Below, in pieces: positions 16,084 to 25,046 of a DNA stretch of 46,177 nt. The notes under the pieces were generated by a model. It was not told the origin of the DNA, made no database searches, and saw only the letters and a program-made list of their open reading frames with translations. The stretch is from Symploca sp. SIO2E9. GTDB lineage: Bacteria > Cyanobacteriota > Cyanobacteriia > Cyanobacteriales > Coleofasciculaceae. Each line of letters opens with the position of its first letter. Position 1 is the stretch's first letter. The stretch is taken from positions 156,715-202,891 of the forward strand of contig JAAHGS010000003.1 of assembly GCA_010692645.1 (NCBI GenBank). The letters run 5' to 3'. The position numbers and the translations under genes are program-made.

Positions 16084-16241
16084 CTACCCAAAATTAAATG
16101 CAATGCTAAAGGTAATTGGTATCAGTTAAAGGAAGATTTATAACATAATTTGCGATCGCTCTTGCTCACATTCGGGTTATTATAGAGGTAGTCTCGCGCC
16201 CAACTGCAACTGCGCTCTCGTAAATTATCTAGATCAAAATT

Positions 16242-19200
16242 CTAATTCGATTCAGCGATGCCCAACAAAGGCGCTTCCTTTAATTCTACAATTAAAATAC
16301 CTTTTCCTATACGTGTCCCTGACCTGAGTGATGCTGATACATCATCCAGAAATGGTTCTTGGCGCAATAGTCGCAGCATCTTTTCTAAGCGTTCAGTGTT
16401 CAAAGGGGTTTGAGCAGCAAGTGCAATGCGATCACGAATATAGCTCTCTCGGAGAGTAGTTACTCCTTTGATTTCAATCTCCTCTAGTTCTCCTTCTATT
16501 ACTCTAATGGTGACTACCCCATCGATCAGTTCTTGGTCAACAAGAATTGCTCTGGAAGTGAGATAACCCTCCTCAAGGTAGAGCTGAGTCACTTTATCAG
16601 CAGCTTGGGTTAATTCTTCCCAAGTGAAAGGACCTGCAGTAAAGGGAGCGAAAGCTTTGGCTATTTCTTGATCGCTAAAGACTGTATTACCCTCGATATT
16701 AAAACTTTGAACGGAAATAGTATCAGTAGGCGACTCTTCCAAAAGATATTTGCGATTTGAAGTTACGGAAGGAGCTAGAGAAATAAGTTGAGATGAAGCC
16801 TTGATAAAATGAGGTTCTTGAGTGTCTGCCGGAGGACTCTGTTGGGGTGTAGTTTCAGCAAGATTGGGCTTTGAGGTTTTTGGACAGAGATTGGGTTCCC
16901 TAACATCAGAGTTAGTCTTCAAATAGTCATCCAGCCAATTGCAAGCGCTTGCTATTAAACCCTCTAAATCTGAATTTTGCCAGTCGAGATTCCACTGATT
17001 GACTATTCCCTCCGAGCTGATCGAAATTAGCCTCTTACCGTCTGGGCTGAAACTTACGCTCAAGACTTCAGCAGTGTCTCTTTGAAAAGTTGTAATCTCC
17101 TTACCGTCAAGGCTCCAGAGTTTGATAGTTCCATCAACACTACCTGTAGCAATAGTTTTACCGTCGGGGCTAAAACTGAAGCTTTTGAGTGTGGCTTTAG
17201 GTCTAGCGATAGTTTTGAGTAGGTTGCCATCATCAAGACTCCAGAGCTGAATGCTCCCATCATCACTAGTTGAAGCAATAGTTTGACCATCGGGGCTAAA
17301 ACTGACACTGTTGAATGTGGCGCTAGATTTAGCGATAGTGTTGAGTAGCTTACCATCATCAAGACTCCAAATTTTGACCGTTCGATCAACACTAGTTGAA
17401 GCAATGGTTTTGCCGTCTGGACTAAAACTCACACTATTGATAAAGCTGCCATGCCCTGTGAGAGTTTTGATTTCTTTACCTTCAAGACTCCAAATTTTGA
17501 CCGTTCGATCAACACTAGCTGAAGCAATAGTTTGGCTGTTAGGGCTAAAACTGACGCTATTGACATAACTGCTATGCCCTCTAAGGGTTCCAATTTCTTC
17601 ACCTTCAAGGTTCCAGAGTTTAATGTTTTTATCAGCACTAGCACTAACCGTAGCAATAGTTTGACCATCTTGGCTAACACTGACGCTCTTGATATTATTA
17701 AGATTTATCAATTTGTTGCTATCATTGCCACTATCTTCAATAATTTTGATCTTCTCATTACTGTCATACCTCCAAAGTTTGATAATTTTATCGGTATCAG
17801 CTGAGGCAATCATTTGACCGTCGGGGCTGAAACTTACAGTAGTGACCTCAGAACCATGACTGTGGAGTATCACAGGTAATTTATCTTTGAGATTCCAAAG
17901 TTTGATAGTTCCATTAGTACTAGTCGAAACTAGGGTTTGACCATCCGAACTAAAACTGGCGCTAGTAACCTCAGTACTATGTCCTGACTGGGTTTTGAGC
18001 AAATTACCATCGCTGCTCCAAAGCTTGATAGTGCCATCAGCACTAGCAGAAACTAGGGTGTTACTATTTGGGCTAAAATTCACACTGTAGACCCAATCAC
18101 TATGTTCTCTAAGGGTTTTGATTTGCTCACCCTTAAGATTCCAGAGTTTGACAGTTCTATCAGCGCTAGCTGAAGCAATCGTCTCACTATCTCGGCTAAA
18201 ACTTACGCTAGTAACCTCAGCGCTATGTCCTTTAAAAGTTCTGATTTCTTCACCCTTAAGATTCCAGAGTTTGATAGTTTTATCAGCACCAGCTGAGGCA
18301 ATCAGCTCGCCATCGGGGCTGAAAGTTACGTCTCTAACACTGCTGCTATGTCCTTTAAAAGTTCTGATTTCTTCACCCTTAAGATTCCAGAGTTTGATAG
18401 TTTTATCAGCGCCAGCTGAAGCAATTAGCTTGTCATCTGGGCTGAAAGTAACACTGTAAATCCAGTTACTATGCCCTGTGAGAGTTTTGATTTCCTTGCC
18501 TTTATGGCTCCAGAGTTTGATAGTTCCATCAGCACTAGCTGAGGCAATCATCTCACCATCTTGACTAAAACTCACCCTTGAAACCCAAGACTGATGCCCC
18601 TTTAAGCGGTTGTACTCTTTCACTTTATAGAGGGCTTGCCTCAGAGATCTCACAATTTCATCATGAATTTCCTTTGGTACATTAGTTGCCTGTTTCAGTT
18701 GTCTACCAGCCTTTACAGCATTTACCAATGCTCCAAGTTGATCATTGGAGAGAAAAAGAGCTTGATAGGTTGAATTTATAGCTTTGAGTTCGGCGATTGT
18801 TCTTTGATTAACTTGATATTCTGCGTGTCGCCAAAACCCTATTGCTGAAGCTGTCATGATTGTCAATACTACTCCTGCTGCATAAGCTTCTCGCAGCCGC
18901 CGTTTCAGAAATCGGTTTAGCCGCTCTTGAGTGTGCTGTTGTTCTTCTTTAGCCTTTTCTAGTTCTGCAATTAATCGTGCCCACTGCTGCTGACGCACAA
19001 AAGGCACCAAATAATCATGAACCAATTGATAACGCTCAGCCGGAGAAGCTGGAACCCTCAAGACTATCCCCGATTTCACTAAAATTTCTAGAACTAAGTC
19101 TAATATTTCCGCCTTTACCTCTAACTCCAACTCCAAATCAGCCCTAGTCTTGAGAGGGCGAGTATTATTTTCATCCGTTAGTAAATACAAGACAAGTTTG

Positions 19201-21758
19201 GCAACCTGCTGATGCTCAGGGCCACAATCTTTAACTACTTCTTCTAAAAAACGCCCTACTAGTACTTCTTTGGAACCAGGTATCCGATACTGCTCTAGTG
19301 TGGTGATATTTTCTGTTTGCAGTTGTGCGCCTATAACTTGTAACTCAATGGGGCGCACCTCCCCCAACTCTCCCGCTAAATCTTCCACCAATTGTTCAAT
19401 TAATTCTGGCTCTAAGTAAAACTGAGTTTGTTCTGTTAAGGCTTGAATAACAGCCCTCGCGTCTGCTGGTGAGAAGTTGCCTAAATAATAGAGGATATTT
19501 TTATCGAGAATATTATTTCTAATGATCTCTAAATCGACGAGACGATTATTGCATTCCAACAGATAATGCAGATAATCTTCCCGCAGCGAGAGGATAACTT
19601 TTACATAATGGATATCTAGACAATCCCGCAGAAACTCATAAAATACTCTTCTTTGCTTAGGCTGCTTGCAAATGAAGAAAAACTCTTCAAACTGGTCAAA
19701 AATTAGCACCGTCAGCAAATTGTGATCAGCATTTCTGTGTAATTGTTCGAGAATAGCGGCGGTGGAATCGACAGGAAAGGCAGGAGGCAGAGGGCAGAAG
19801 GCAGAAGGTTTTTCCTGCCTAATAGTCGTCTGTTCTGAATTTATGTCTCCTTTTTCAAGACTTGTTTGTAGAGCAGGAATATATCGCCTCTCTGCCATGG
19901 TATCTGTCAAACAGTTGCTCAATTCCCCAACCCAATCGGTATAAACTTGCTGTAGAACAGGTAAAACATCGCGGCTATCAATAGCTCTGTTTGTCAAAAC
20001 TGGGATTAAACCAGCTTGTACAATCGAGCTTTTACCAACCCCTGATTGCCCTTGAATCACAGTCAATTTATGGTCATTGCGAGCCATACGCTCCACTAAG
20101 CGGTTAACATCCTGCTGCCTACCCGAAGCTGCGATTTCTTGAGTAACTGCCCCTTGCGGTTTAGCATCTGGTAAAGCTGGATTAATTACCCTTTGTTTTG
20201 GTTGCAATCTACCTGCACCAATAAAAGCCCGGAAACCATACTGCTGTTCAATTGATTGCCGCTCTCGCTTAATCTCAAAAGCCTTAAGATATTCCCCCTG
20301 TTCAAAATAAAGCGATCGCAACTCCTGCATAATCTGAATATAAAGGGAAGGGTCATACTGAGGATGACCTAATGTTATGGCTGTTTCTAAAGTTTTAATT
20401 GCTTCTTGCTTCTCACCTAAACCAGAAAGCGATCGCCCCAAGGATAATAAAGAAAATTCTCGAATATATTTCCTCAACCAGTCTAAAAATCTATCCTGCT
20501 CTGGCAAGTTACCACTACCGGCTGATTGTTCAAGTTCTGTGATAATTTCTAATGCTTGCTCAGCATATTCTTTAGCTTTGACCCAGGCTGATTTTGATAG
20601 TTCAACCTCAGCCAATAAATCATAATCATGGGCGATTCTCAGATACTCTGGATAGCCTTGATGAAGTTTTAGAGCCTTTTTAGCAACAATCTCTAACTCA
20701 TCCCAATCCTTTAACCGTAGTAGAACTTCCCCTAAGGAATTGATAAATTTAGCTACTAAATCAGGACGATTATGCTGTTCAAATACCTCAAGAGCTTGCT
20801 GGAAATAATTTCTGGCTTTACAGCAGGCTAATTCATACTCAGTTCTATGTTCAACAGCATACTTTCGCCACCATAAACCCATATAGAAGAGTACACATCC
20901 CTCTCGCTCAATCCATTTAGGATTAGTACTGCTCTCCTGACTCCTACCTTCTGCCTCCTGACTCCTGCCTCCTGCCTTCTGCCTTCTGCCTCCTGCCTCC
21001 TGCCTCCTACCTTCTGCCTCCTGAAACAGTGCCAGACTTCGCTCATAATGCCGCCATGAATCTTCCCTCGAATCATTAGCATCTTGTCCCAACACAAACT
21101 CAATATTAGCTGCCAATTCCGACTCTAACTGCACATCACGATTTTGCAAATCCTGTAAAGCTGATGCCAATTCCCACCAGCGACAGGAACCCACTTCTAA
21201 ATTGAAAATAGCATTATTAATAAATCTACCTGCGCCAACCTCTAAAATCTTGGTAAAGACTTGCTCAACAGCCTGCTCTATACTCTCAACTAACTCCTCC
21301 GTTGTCACCTCAAATTCAATCGGAGCAGCAGCCCAACTAGTGAAATCTGGAGCCACTCGCCTCAGCTTGTACTCTATCGCATCTGTCACCCACAACACCA
21401 GTGGGAAAGGGAAATTTTTACGAAACTCATCCCGTGCATTATTAGCGGTAATTAGTAACGCCTCAATCTCATCTATTAACTCTAAACCAGAGATAATTAA
21501 AGCTGAAGGCGGTTCCTCTCTCAATTCTTCAATAATTACTTGATAAAGGGACTTAACAGATGGCTGTAAGACTCGCTCTCGACAATTAACAGAACATAAT
21601 TCTCGCAATTGTTCTATCAAGCGTTCGCGCAATTGCCCATAGTTGCAGCGAACTAAAATCAGCGAAAACTGCTCCTGAGAAAAAGCAACTGCCCGCATCA
21701 ACATTCGCAATGATTCCTCATTGTCAGCATTGACATCCCTTGACTGAGACTTCACCAT
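16242..21758 (-). CDS. Giant TPR-STAND NTPase-WD40 protein fused to POTRA domains
   Basis: An 1838-residue protein. Order: an N-terminal module of about 225 residues (EESLRMLMRAVAFSQEQFSL) that looks like an ATPase without a P-loop; a TPR-like helical region to about 530; a STAND NTPase with Walker A GQSGVGKSS (about 569-577) and Walker B LLTVLIFDQFEE (about 684); a coiled coil and one membrane segment (about 955-975); 13 WD40 repeats (about 1050-1593); a linker; and two POTRA-like domains (about 1682-1838, VQSFNIEGNTVFSDQEI and EEIEIKGVTTLRESYI). STAND-WD40 proteins are signal-sensing switches, some of them antiviral. POTRA domains belong to outer-membrane TpsB/Omp85 transporters; here there is no beta barrel. 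Heptamer repeats encode two low-complexity inserts (about residues 247-273 and 648-660). It pairs with the AAA ATPase gene upstream. Confidence 0.85.
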   Translation of the reverse strand: MVKSQSRDVNADNEESLRMLMRAVAFSQEQFSLILVRCNYGQLRERLIEQLRELCSVNCRERVLQPSVKSLYQVIIEELREEPPSALIISGLELIDEIEALLITANNARDEFRKNFPFPLVLWVTDAIEYKLRRVAPDFTSWAAAPIEFEVTTEELVESIEQAVEQVFTKILEVGAGRFINNAIFNLEVGSCRWWELASALQDLQNRDVQLESELAANIEFVLGQDANDSREDSWRHYERSLALFQEAEGRRQEAGGRRQKAGGRSQEAEGRSQESSTNPKWIEREGCVLFYMGLWWRKYAVEHRTEYELACCKARNYFQQALEVFEQHNRPDLVAKFINSLGEVLLRLKDWDELEIVAKKALKLHQGYPEYLRIAHDYDLLAEVELSKSAWVKAKEYAEQALEIITELEQSAGSGNLPEQDRFLDWLRKYIREFSLLSLGRSLSGLGEKQEAIKTLETAITLGHPQYDPSLYIQIMQELRSLYFEQGEYLKAFEIKRERQSIEQQYGFRAFIGAGRLQPKQRVINPALPDAKPQGAVTQEIAASGRQQDVNRLVERMARNDHKLTVIQGQSGVGKSSIVQAGLIPVLTNRAIDSRDVLPVLQQVYTDWVGELSNCLTDTMAERRYIPALQTSLEKGDINSEQTTIRQEKPSAFCPLPPAFPVDSTAAILEQLHRNADHNLLTVLIFDQFEEFFFICKQPKQRRVFYEFLRDCLDIHYVKVILSLREDYLHYLLECNNRLVDLEIIRNNILDKNILYYLGNFSPADARAVIQALTEQTQFYLEPELIEQLVEDLAGELGEVRPIELQVIGAQLQTENITTLEQYRIPGSKEVLVGRFLEEVVKDCGPEHQQVAKLVLYLLTDENNTRPLKTRADLELELEVKAEILDLVLEILVKSGIVLRVPASPAERYQLVHDYLVPFVRQQQWARLIAELEKAKEEQQHTQERLNRFLKRRLREAYAAGVVLTIMTASAIGFWRHAEYQVNQRTIAELKAINSTYQALFLSNDQLGALVNAVKAGRQLKQATNVPKEIHDEIVRSLRQALYKVKEYNRLKGHQSWVSRVSFSQDGEMIASASADGTIKLWSHKGKEIKTLTGHSNWIYSVTFSPDDKLIASAGADKTIKLWNLKGEEIRTFKGHSSSVRDVTFSPDGELIASAGADKTIKLWNLKGEEIRTFKGHSAEVTSVSFSRDSETIASASADRTVKLWNLKGEQIKTLREHSDWVYSVNFSPNSNTLVSASADGTIKLWSSDGNLLKTQSGHSTEVTSASFSSDGQTLVSTSTNGTIKLWNLKDKLPVILHSHGSEVTTVSFSPDGQMIASADTDKIIKLWRYDSNEKIKIIEDSGNDSNKLINLNNIKSVSVSQDGQTIATVSASADKNIKLWNLEGEEIGTLRGHSSYVNSVSFSPNSQTIASASVDRTVKIWSLEGKEIKTLTGHGSFINSVSFSPDGKTIASTSVDRTVKIWSLDDGKLLNTIAKSSATFNSVSFSPDGQTIASTSDDGSIQLWSLDDGNLLKTIARPKATLKSFSFSPDGKTIATGSVDGTIKLWSLDGKEITTFQRDTAEVLSVSFSPDGKRLISISSEGIVNQWNLDWQNSDLEGLIASACNWLDDYLKTNSDVREPNLCPKTSKPNLAETTPQQSPPADTQEPHFIKASSQLISLAPSVTSNRKYLLEESPTDTISVQSFNIEGNTVFSDQEIAKAFAPFTAGPFTWEELTQAADKVTQLYLEEGYLTSRAILVDQELIDGVVTIRVIEGELEEIEIKGVTTLRESYIRDRIALAAQTPLNTERLEKMLRLLRQEPFLDDVSASLRSGTRIGKGILIVELKEAPLLGIAESN
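19778..19810. repeat. GGCAGRA-type heptamer insert in the STAND domain
   Basis: AGGCAGGAGGCAGAGGGCAG and following GAAGGCAGAAGG lie inside the coding sequence between the Walker A and Walker B motifs. They encode the low-complexity stretch PSAFCPLPPAFP. Confidence 0.75.
20940..21020. repeat. Heptamer array (about 12 units) inside the STAND gene
   Basis: Units CTCCTGC, CTTCTGC and CTCCTAC repeat with a 7-bp period. On the coding strand they read GGCAGRA and encode a heptapeptide repeat such as RRQEAGG. Seven is not a multiple of 3, so gain or loss of one unit shifts the frame and truncates about 1560 downstream residues. Confidence 0.9.
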
Positions 21759-21830
21759 CTGCTAACTACCCTTAAAACGCTCCACAAAAGCACTTTATTC
21801 CACTTTTGCTATTCCCGACTGTGCAACTGT

Positions 21831-21935
21831 TATAGCGCTACGCGCAAGGCAGAAGGCAGAAGGCAGAAGGCAGAAGTTGACTGTGACAAGGTTTTAGCGA
21901 TTTAGCTTTTCCTAACCTTAATACGTACTGCTATA
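21831..21935. mobile_element. MITE-like element with TATAGC ends, carrying AAGGCAG heptamers
   Basis: The left end TATAGCGCTACG and right end CGTACTGCTATA are inverted repeats with mismatches. Inside are about four AAGGCAG heptamers (21847-21876) and a CCTAACCTT motif near the right end. It directly abuts the next element at 21936. Non-autonomous; no coding capacity. Confidence 0.65.
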
Positions 21936-22052
21936 TATAGCGTTTCTCGAATAACTGAGATACACCTAGTTCTGTTCCCTGCTTCCTACTCCCTACTCCC
22001 TGCTCCCTAAAACCAAGAAGTTTGTATCTCACTAAGAAAGAGAAGTGCTATA
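21936..22052. mobile_element. MITE-like element with TATAGC ends, carrying CTCCCTR heptamers
   Basis: The left end TATAGCGTTTCTC and the reverse complement of the right end, TATAGCACTTCTC, match at 11 of 13 positions. A second shared block TGAGATACA/GTATCTCA lies inside each end. The centre is a heptamer run (CTTCCTACTCCCTACTCCCT, then GCTCCCT). A sister copy is at 45862-46027. Together with the preceding element it fills the gap between the AAA ATPase and STAND genes. Confidence 0.7.
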
Positions 22053-22070
22053 TTTTTTTCTATTTGTAGA

Positions 22071-23423
22071 TTACTGCAACTGCCTAGCCTCTGCCAAAAT
22101 TGGATTAATACTAAACCATCCCCCCTCTTCATCCTGATACTCAAACACAAACATACTGCGCATCAGAGTATGATACTCATCCTCCCCTTTCACCAGCTGC
22201 TGCCGCTTAACCTGAAACAACAACTCCCATTCCTGCTCATCCACAGCTCTCACTAAAGCATCCCGCTGTCTTCTAATCACATCTTCCAAACAATTGCGGG
22301 AGAAAGGAGGGTCATCTTTTTGCAGACAGCCATAGAGTAACACAAGTAAATTCCGCGCATGACCACCACTAACTCGGCACAAACGGTCTAAACTTTCAGC
22401 AGAATCGAATAACTCTGGGATAAGCTTGAGCCTTTGCTTCTCGTCAAGATTAGGAAAAGCCCTCGCCAATACCATTTGCCTAAGTAACCCCATTCCTTGA
22501 GCATAGTCACTGCCATTACGCGATCGCACTCTTACCATTGGTAATAGTTTAGGATCTATCCCAAAGCGATTACTCAGCATTCCTTGGTCATTAGAGAATG
22601 ATAAAACCAGGGGAATTGTGTAAACTAGATGGCACTTTAAACTTTTAAGCTGCTCACCCCTATCTACAAACAGATACTCAGGCTGAGTACGCCCTGTAGG
22701 CTTTGGTGAATTATCTACTCGATCAAGGTTATCAACAATTACTACCAATCCTTGTTTACCCTGCTGTTTAAGTAGTTTAATCGCAGGTTCGAGCAGCTCC
22801 TTATTGATTAATTCTATAATATTATCCGTGCGCGGCTCTAGATATTGCCTGAGCTTAGAACGCAATTCTGGGCTATTTTTCGCTTTAACTGAGATCTCAC
22901 CAATGCCCACACCTAGAGAAAGCTTCTTATCCTCTGTATTAATATTAATCTTGCCAATATTAGGAATAGAAGCTGCTGCCGAAACCTCTATTTCCGTTTG
23001 TAATATCTTCCATGCTCCCTGTAGTAACGCCTGAAAACCTCGGGGTTGCAGATTGACTTTAGCTTGTTCAAGACTTTCACTCACCTGACGGGCAATAGCC
23101 AGCAGCACATCAGTTATGTCAACATCCGCCATCACCAAGTCTTTACTAGATTCAAAATAGACTATATGAAACCCCTGCTGCTCTAAATGATATTTGAGTC
23201 GCAACAACTCAGTAGACTTACCGCAGCCGATATGTCCAGTAAATAACTGACAGGTAGGTTGATTAGGGGAAAGACGGGTAATTGTGCGTTCCAACTCTTT
23301 GATAATTGAAGCGCCTCGCACCGGGGAGAAATCTATATAGTATGGTCTATCTTCTGCCTTGCCGATGTCTAGAGTTTTACTGGGATTAGCTGCCAGGTAA
23401 AACTTCCCCAAATCCAGTTTCAT
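22071..23423 (-). CDS. AAA-type P-loop ATPase, partner of the STAND protein
   Basis: A 450-residue ATPase with Walker A GHIGCGKST (63-71) and Walker B GLVVIVDNLDR (about 224-234). The layout resembles ORC/Cdc6- or KAP-like regulatory ATPases. It starts MKLDLGKFYLAANPSKTLDIG and has a conserved YYIDFSPVRG before the P-loop; the C-terminal 150 residues (GGHARNLLVLL, then EYHTLMRSMFVFEY) look like a sensor and winged-helix region. I chose ATG 23421-23423, preceded by GGGAG, over an in-frame ATG six codons earlier. Such ATPases sit beside multi-domain proteins with the EESLRMLMRAVAFSQ N-terminus in other cyanobacteria, by my recollection, so the two probably act together, perhaps as an NTP-dependent sensor-switch. 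The downstream gap of about 310 bp is occupied by MITE-like elements. Confidence 0.82.
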   Translation of the reverse strand: MKLDLGKFYLAANPSKTLDIGKAEDRPYYIDFSPVRGASIIKELERTITRLSPNQPTCQLFTGHIGCGKSTELLRLKYHLEQQGFHIVYFESSKDLVMADVDITDVLLAIARQVSESLEQAKVNLQPRGFQALLQGAWKILQTEIEVSAAASIPNIGKININTEDKKLSLGVGIGEISVKAKNSPELRSKLRQYLEPRTDNIIELINKELLEPAIKLLKQQGKQGLVVIVDNLDRVDNSPKPTGRTQPEYLFVDRGEQLKSLKCHLVYTIPLVLSFSNDQGMLSNRFGIDPKLLPMVRVRSRNGSDYAQGMGLLRQMVLARAFPNLDEKQRLKLIPELFDSAESLDRLCRVSGGHARNLLVLLYGCLQKDDPPFSRNCLEDVIRRQRDALVRAVDEQEWELLFQVKRQQLVKGEDEYHTLMRSMFVFEYQDEEGGWFSINPILAEARQLQ

Positions 23424-23494
23424 AGTTTTTCTCCCTTGCACAGCTCGATTCTATTGCCTAGTGAGCTATTGTGCCAATCCCCTCCAAGAGAGTG

Positions 23495-23590
23495 TGGGGA
23501 GAGGGGGAGAGGGGGAGAGGGGGAGATGGGGAGATGGGGAGAGGGGGAGATGGGGAGATGGGGAGATGGGGAGAGGGGGAGATGGGGAGC
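23495..23590. repeat. Octanucleotide tandem repeat (AGAKGGGG)
   Basis: About 11 units of AGAGGGGG or AGATGGGG with an 8-bp period lie upstream of the AAA ATPase gene. The reverse complement of the same octamer forms the array at 34890-34977. Short ORFs across it are artefacts. Confidence 0.92.
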
Positions 23591-23604
23591 ATTTAGTTCA
23601 AAGA

Positions 23605-23695
23605 TATAGCAAAAGGCAAAAGGCAGAAGGTTAATTATTGATATTCCCTTGCTTGGAGGATTCAATCTGTCCTAACCTTTGTGCCTATCGCTATA
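23605..23695. mobile_element. MITE-like element with TATAGC ends (third copy)
   Basis: The left end TATAGCAAAAGGCAAAAGG and the reverse complement of the right end, TATAGCGATAGGCACAAAGG, match well. The right half contains CCTAACCTT before GCTATA, as in the element at 21831. GGCAGAAGG-type heptamers follow the left end. It lies between the proA-like and AAA ATPase genes. Confidence 0.6.
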
Positions 23696-23769
23696 ATTAC
23701 CTTCATGATCGGAAAACCTTCGTGTACCCCAACTTATGCCTAAAATTCCCTGATGAATTTCGACTGCCT

Positions 23770-25044
23770 CTAAAATTGTCCGTTACCTTGAACAACTTGT
23801 TTAAGGGTTGTGAGTGCTTCCAGGCTAATGAGCCCTCGGCGATACCCTTTCTGATTAGACATCCCCAGAAATACCGAGTCTCCACGTTTTGGGTTACGCG
23901 AAAAGCGTGGTGAGGAATTGATGTAGACAGAGGCACTATCAATGCCTAAGGCAAACTGGCGACTTTCTTGGTAGGACTCTGTAACGATACAGTCAGCATG
24001 GGCGCTACTATACTGGCTAATCCAGGCAATTGCTTCCTCAATACTATCTACCATGTGAAAGGCAATGATTTTATCAAGATAAGCTTGATTCCACTCAAAG
24101 TCTGCTGTCACTGTCAAATACTCTGGAAACTTAGCTACTAATTCAGAATCGCCTCTAAGTTTGAAACCTTTATGCTTAAGAGAATTCCAAAGTTGTATTA
24201 AGGATAAGTAATCTTGAGAGCGATCGATTAAAATCTTTTCAATAGCATTGACTGGGTCTGGTTCGCTGGCGTGACTATCTACAGTCACAGAAATAACCAT
24301 ATCTACGTTACCAGAGGCAGACCAGTAAAGGTAGCAGTTACCCATCGCTGACTTCAAAACCGGCGCAGTGGCTTGCTGCATCACATGTTGTACCAATGTT
24401 GGTCGTCCGTAGGGAATGACTAGATTAAGATATCTATCTTGAGTGACCAAATCTCTAATCGAAGCGCCTTGTTCTGAAGGTAAGATTTCTAGACATCCAG
24501 ATGGTAAGCCTGCATCTTCTAAGGCTTCGATTAAAACTGTAGCAATAACTTGATTGGATTGGCTAGCTTCGCTACCTCCCCTGAGAATTAGAGAGTTTCC
24601 CGTTTTAATGCAAAAACCCGCAGCAATCGCGCCCAATTCCGGGAAGGCTTCATAAATTAGAGCAATGACTCCCAGGGGCATCATTTGAGAGTATGTCTGA
24701 GAGTCTTCAAGTTGATAGGAGGCATTCATCACCCTTCTAATAGGATCTGATAATTCTCCAATTCTCTGCAAAATCTGAATGGTAATTCCCAGTCTTTCTG
24801 GCGTCAGTTTGAGCCAGTCTAAAATTAGTTCTGGCACTGCCATTTCCCGGCTAGCTTCCAAGTCTAGGGTATTGGCTTCCAAAATATCATCAAAGGAATT
24901 TTCCAGCGCTTGTGCCATCGCTTGTACGCCGACAGAACGCTCTACCCCTTTGGTGGTTGCTAATGCCAAAGAAGCATAGTATGCGCGTATTACTGCTTCA
25001 TTTGAGTTTAGCACCAAGCCACCGGTTTCCATTTCTATCTTCAT
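23770..25044 (-). CDS. proA: Glutamate-5-semialdehyde dehydrogenase (divergent ProA)
   Basis: Reduces glutamyl-5-phosphate to the semialdehyde in proline synthesis. About 424 residues with aldehyde-dehydrogenase-fold blocks: PLGVIALIYEAFPELGAIAAG and GNSLILRGGSEA for the dinucleotide site, IPYGRPTLV, and a Cys in SAMGNCYLYW at the position of the catalytic Cys. The C-terminal RGLISLEALTTLKQVV matches the ProA end. It is more divergent than a standard ProA, so it could be a paralogue with another substrate. The start is open: ATG 25042-25044 begins 2 bp after the stop of the preceding gene, which favours coupling; an in-frame ATG at 25068 would overlap that gene by 22 bp. Confidence 0.82.
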   Translation of the reverse strand: MKIEMETGGLVLNSNEAVIRAYYASLALATTKGVERSVGVQAMAQALENSFDDILEANTLDLEASREMAVPELILDWLKLTPERLGITIQILQRIGELSDPIRRVMNASYQLEDSQTYSQMMPLGVIALIYEAFPELGAIAAGFCIKTGNSLILRGGSEASQSNQVIATVLIEALEDAGLPSGCLEILPSEQGASIRDLVTQDRYLNLVIPYGRPTLVQHVMQQATAPVLKSAMGNCYLYWSASGNVDMVISVTVDSHASEPDPVNAIEKILIDRSQDYLSLIQLWNSLKHKGFKLRGDSELVAKFPEYLTVTADFEWNQAYLDKIIAFHMVDSIEEAIAWISQYSSAHADCIVTESYQESRQFALGIDSASVYINSSPRFSRNPKRGDSVFLGMSNQKGYRRGLISLEALTTLKQVVQGNGQF

Positions 25045-25046
25045 TG

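Noticed and set aside
17060-18459. Several 80-115-codon ORFs in other frames of the WD40 region
   Set aside because: They arise from the internal periodicity of the WD40 repeats.
23420-23665. Pro/Ser-rich 81-codon ORF upstream of the AAA ATPase
   Set aside because: Encoded by the octamer repeat and a MITE-like element.
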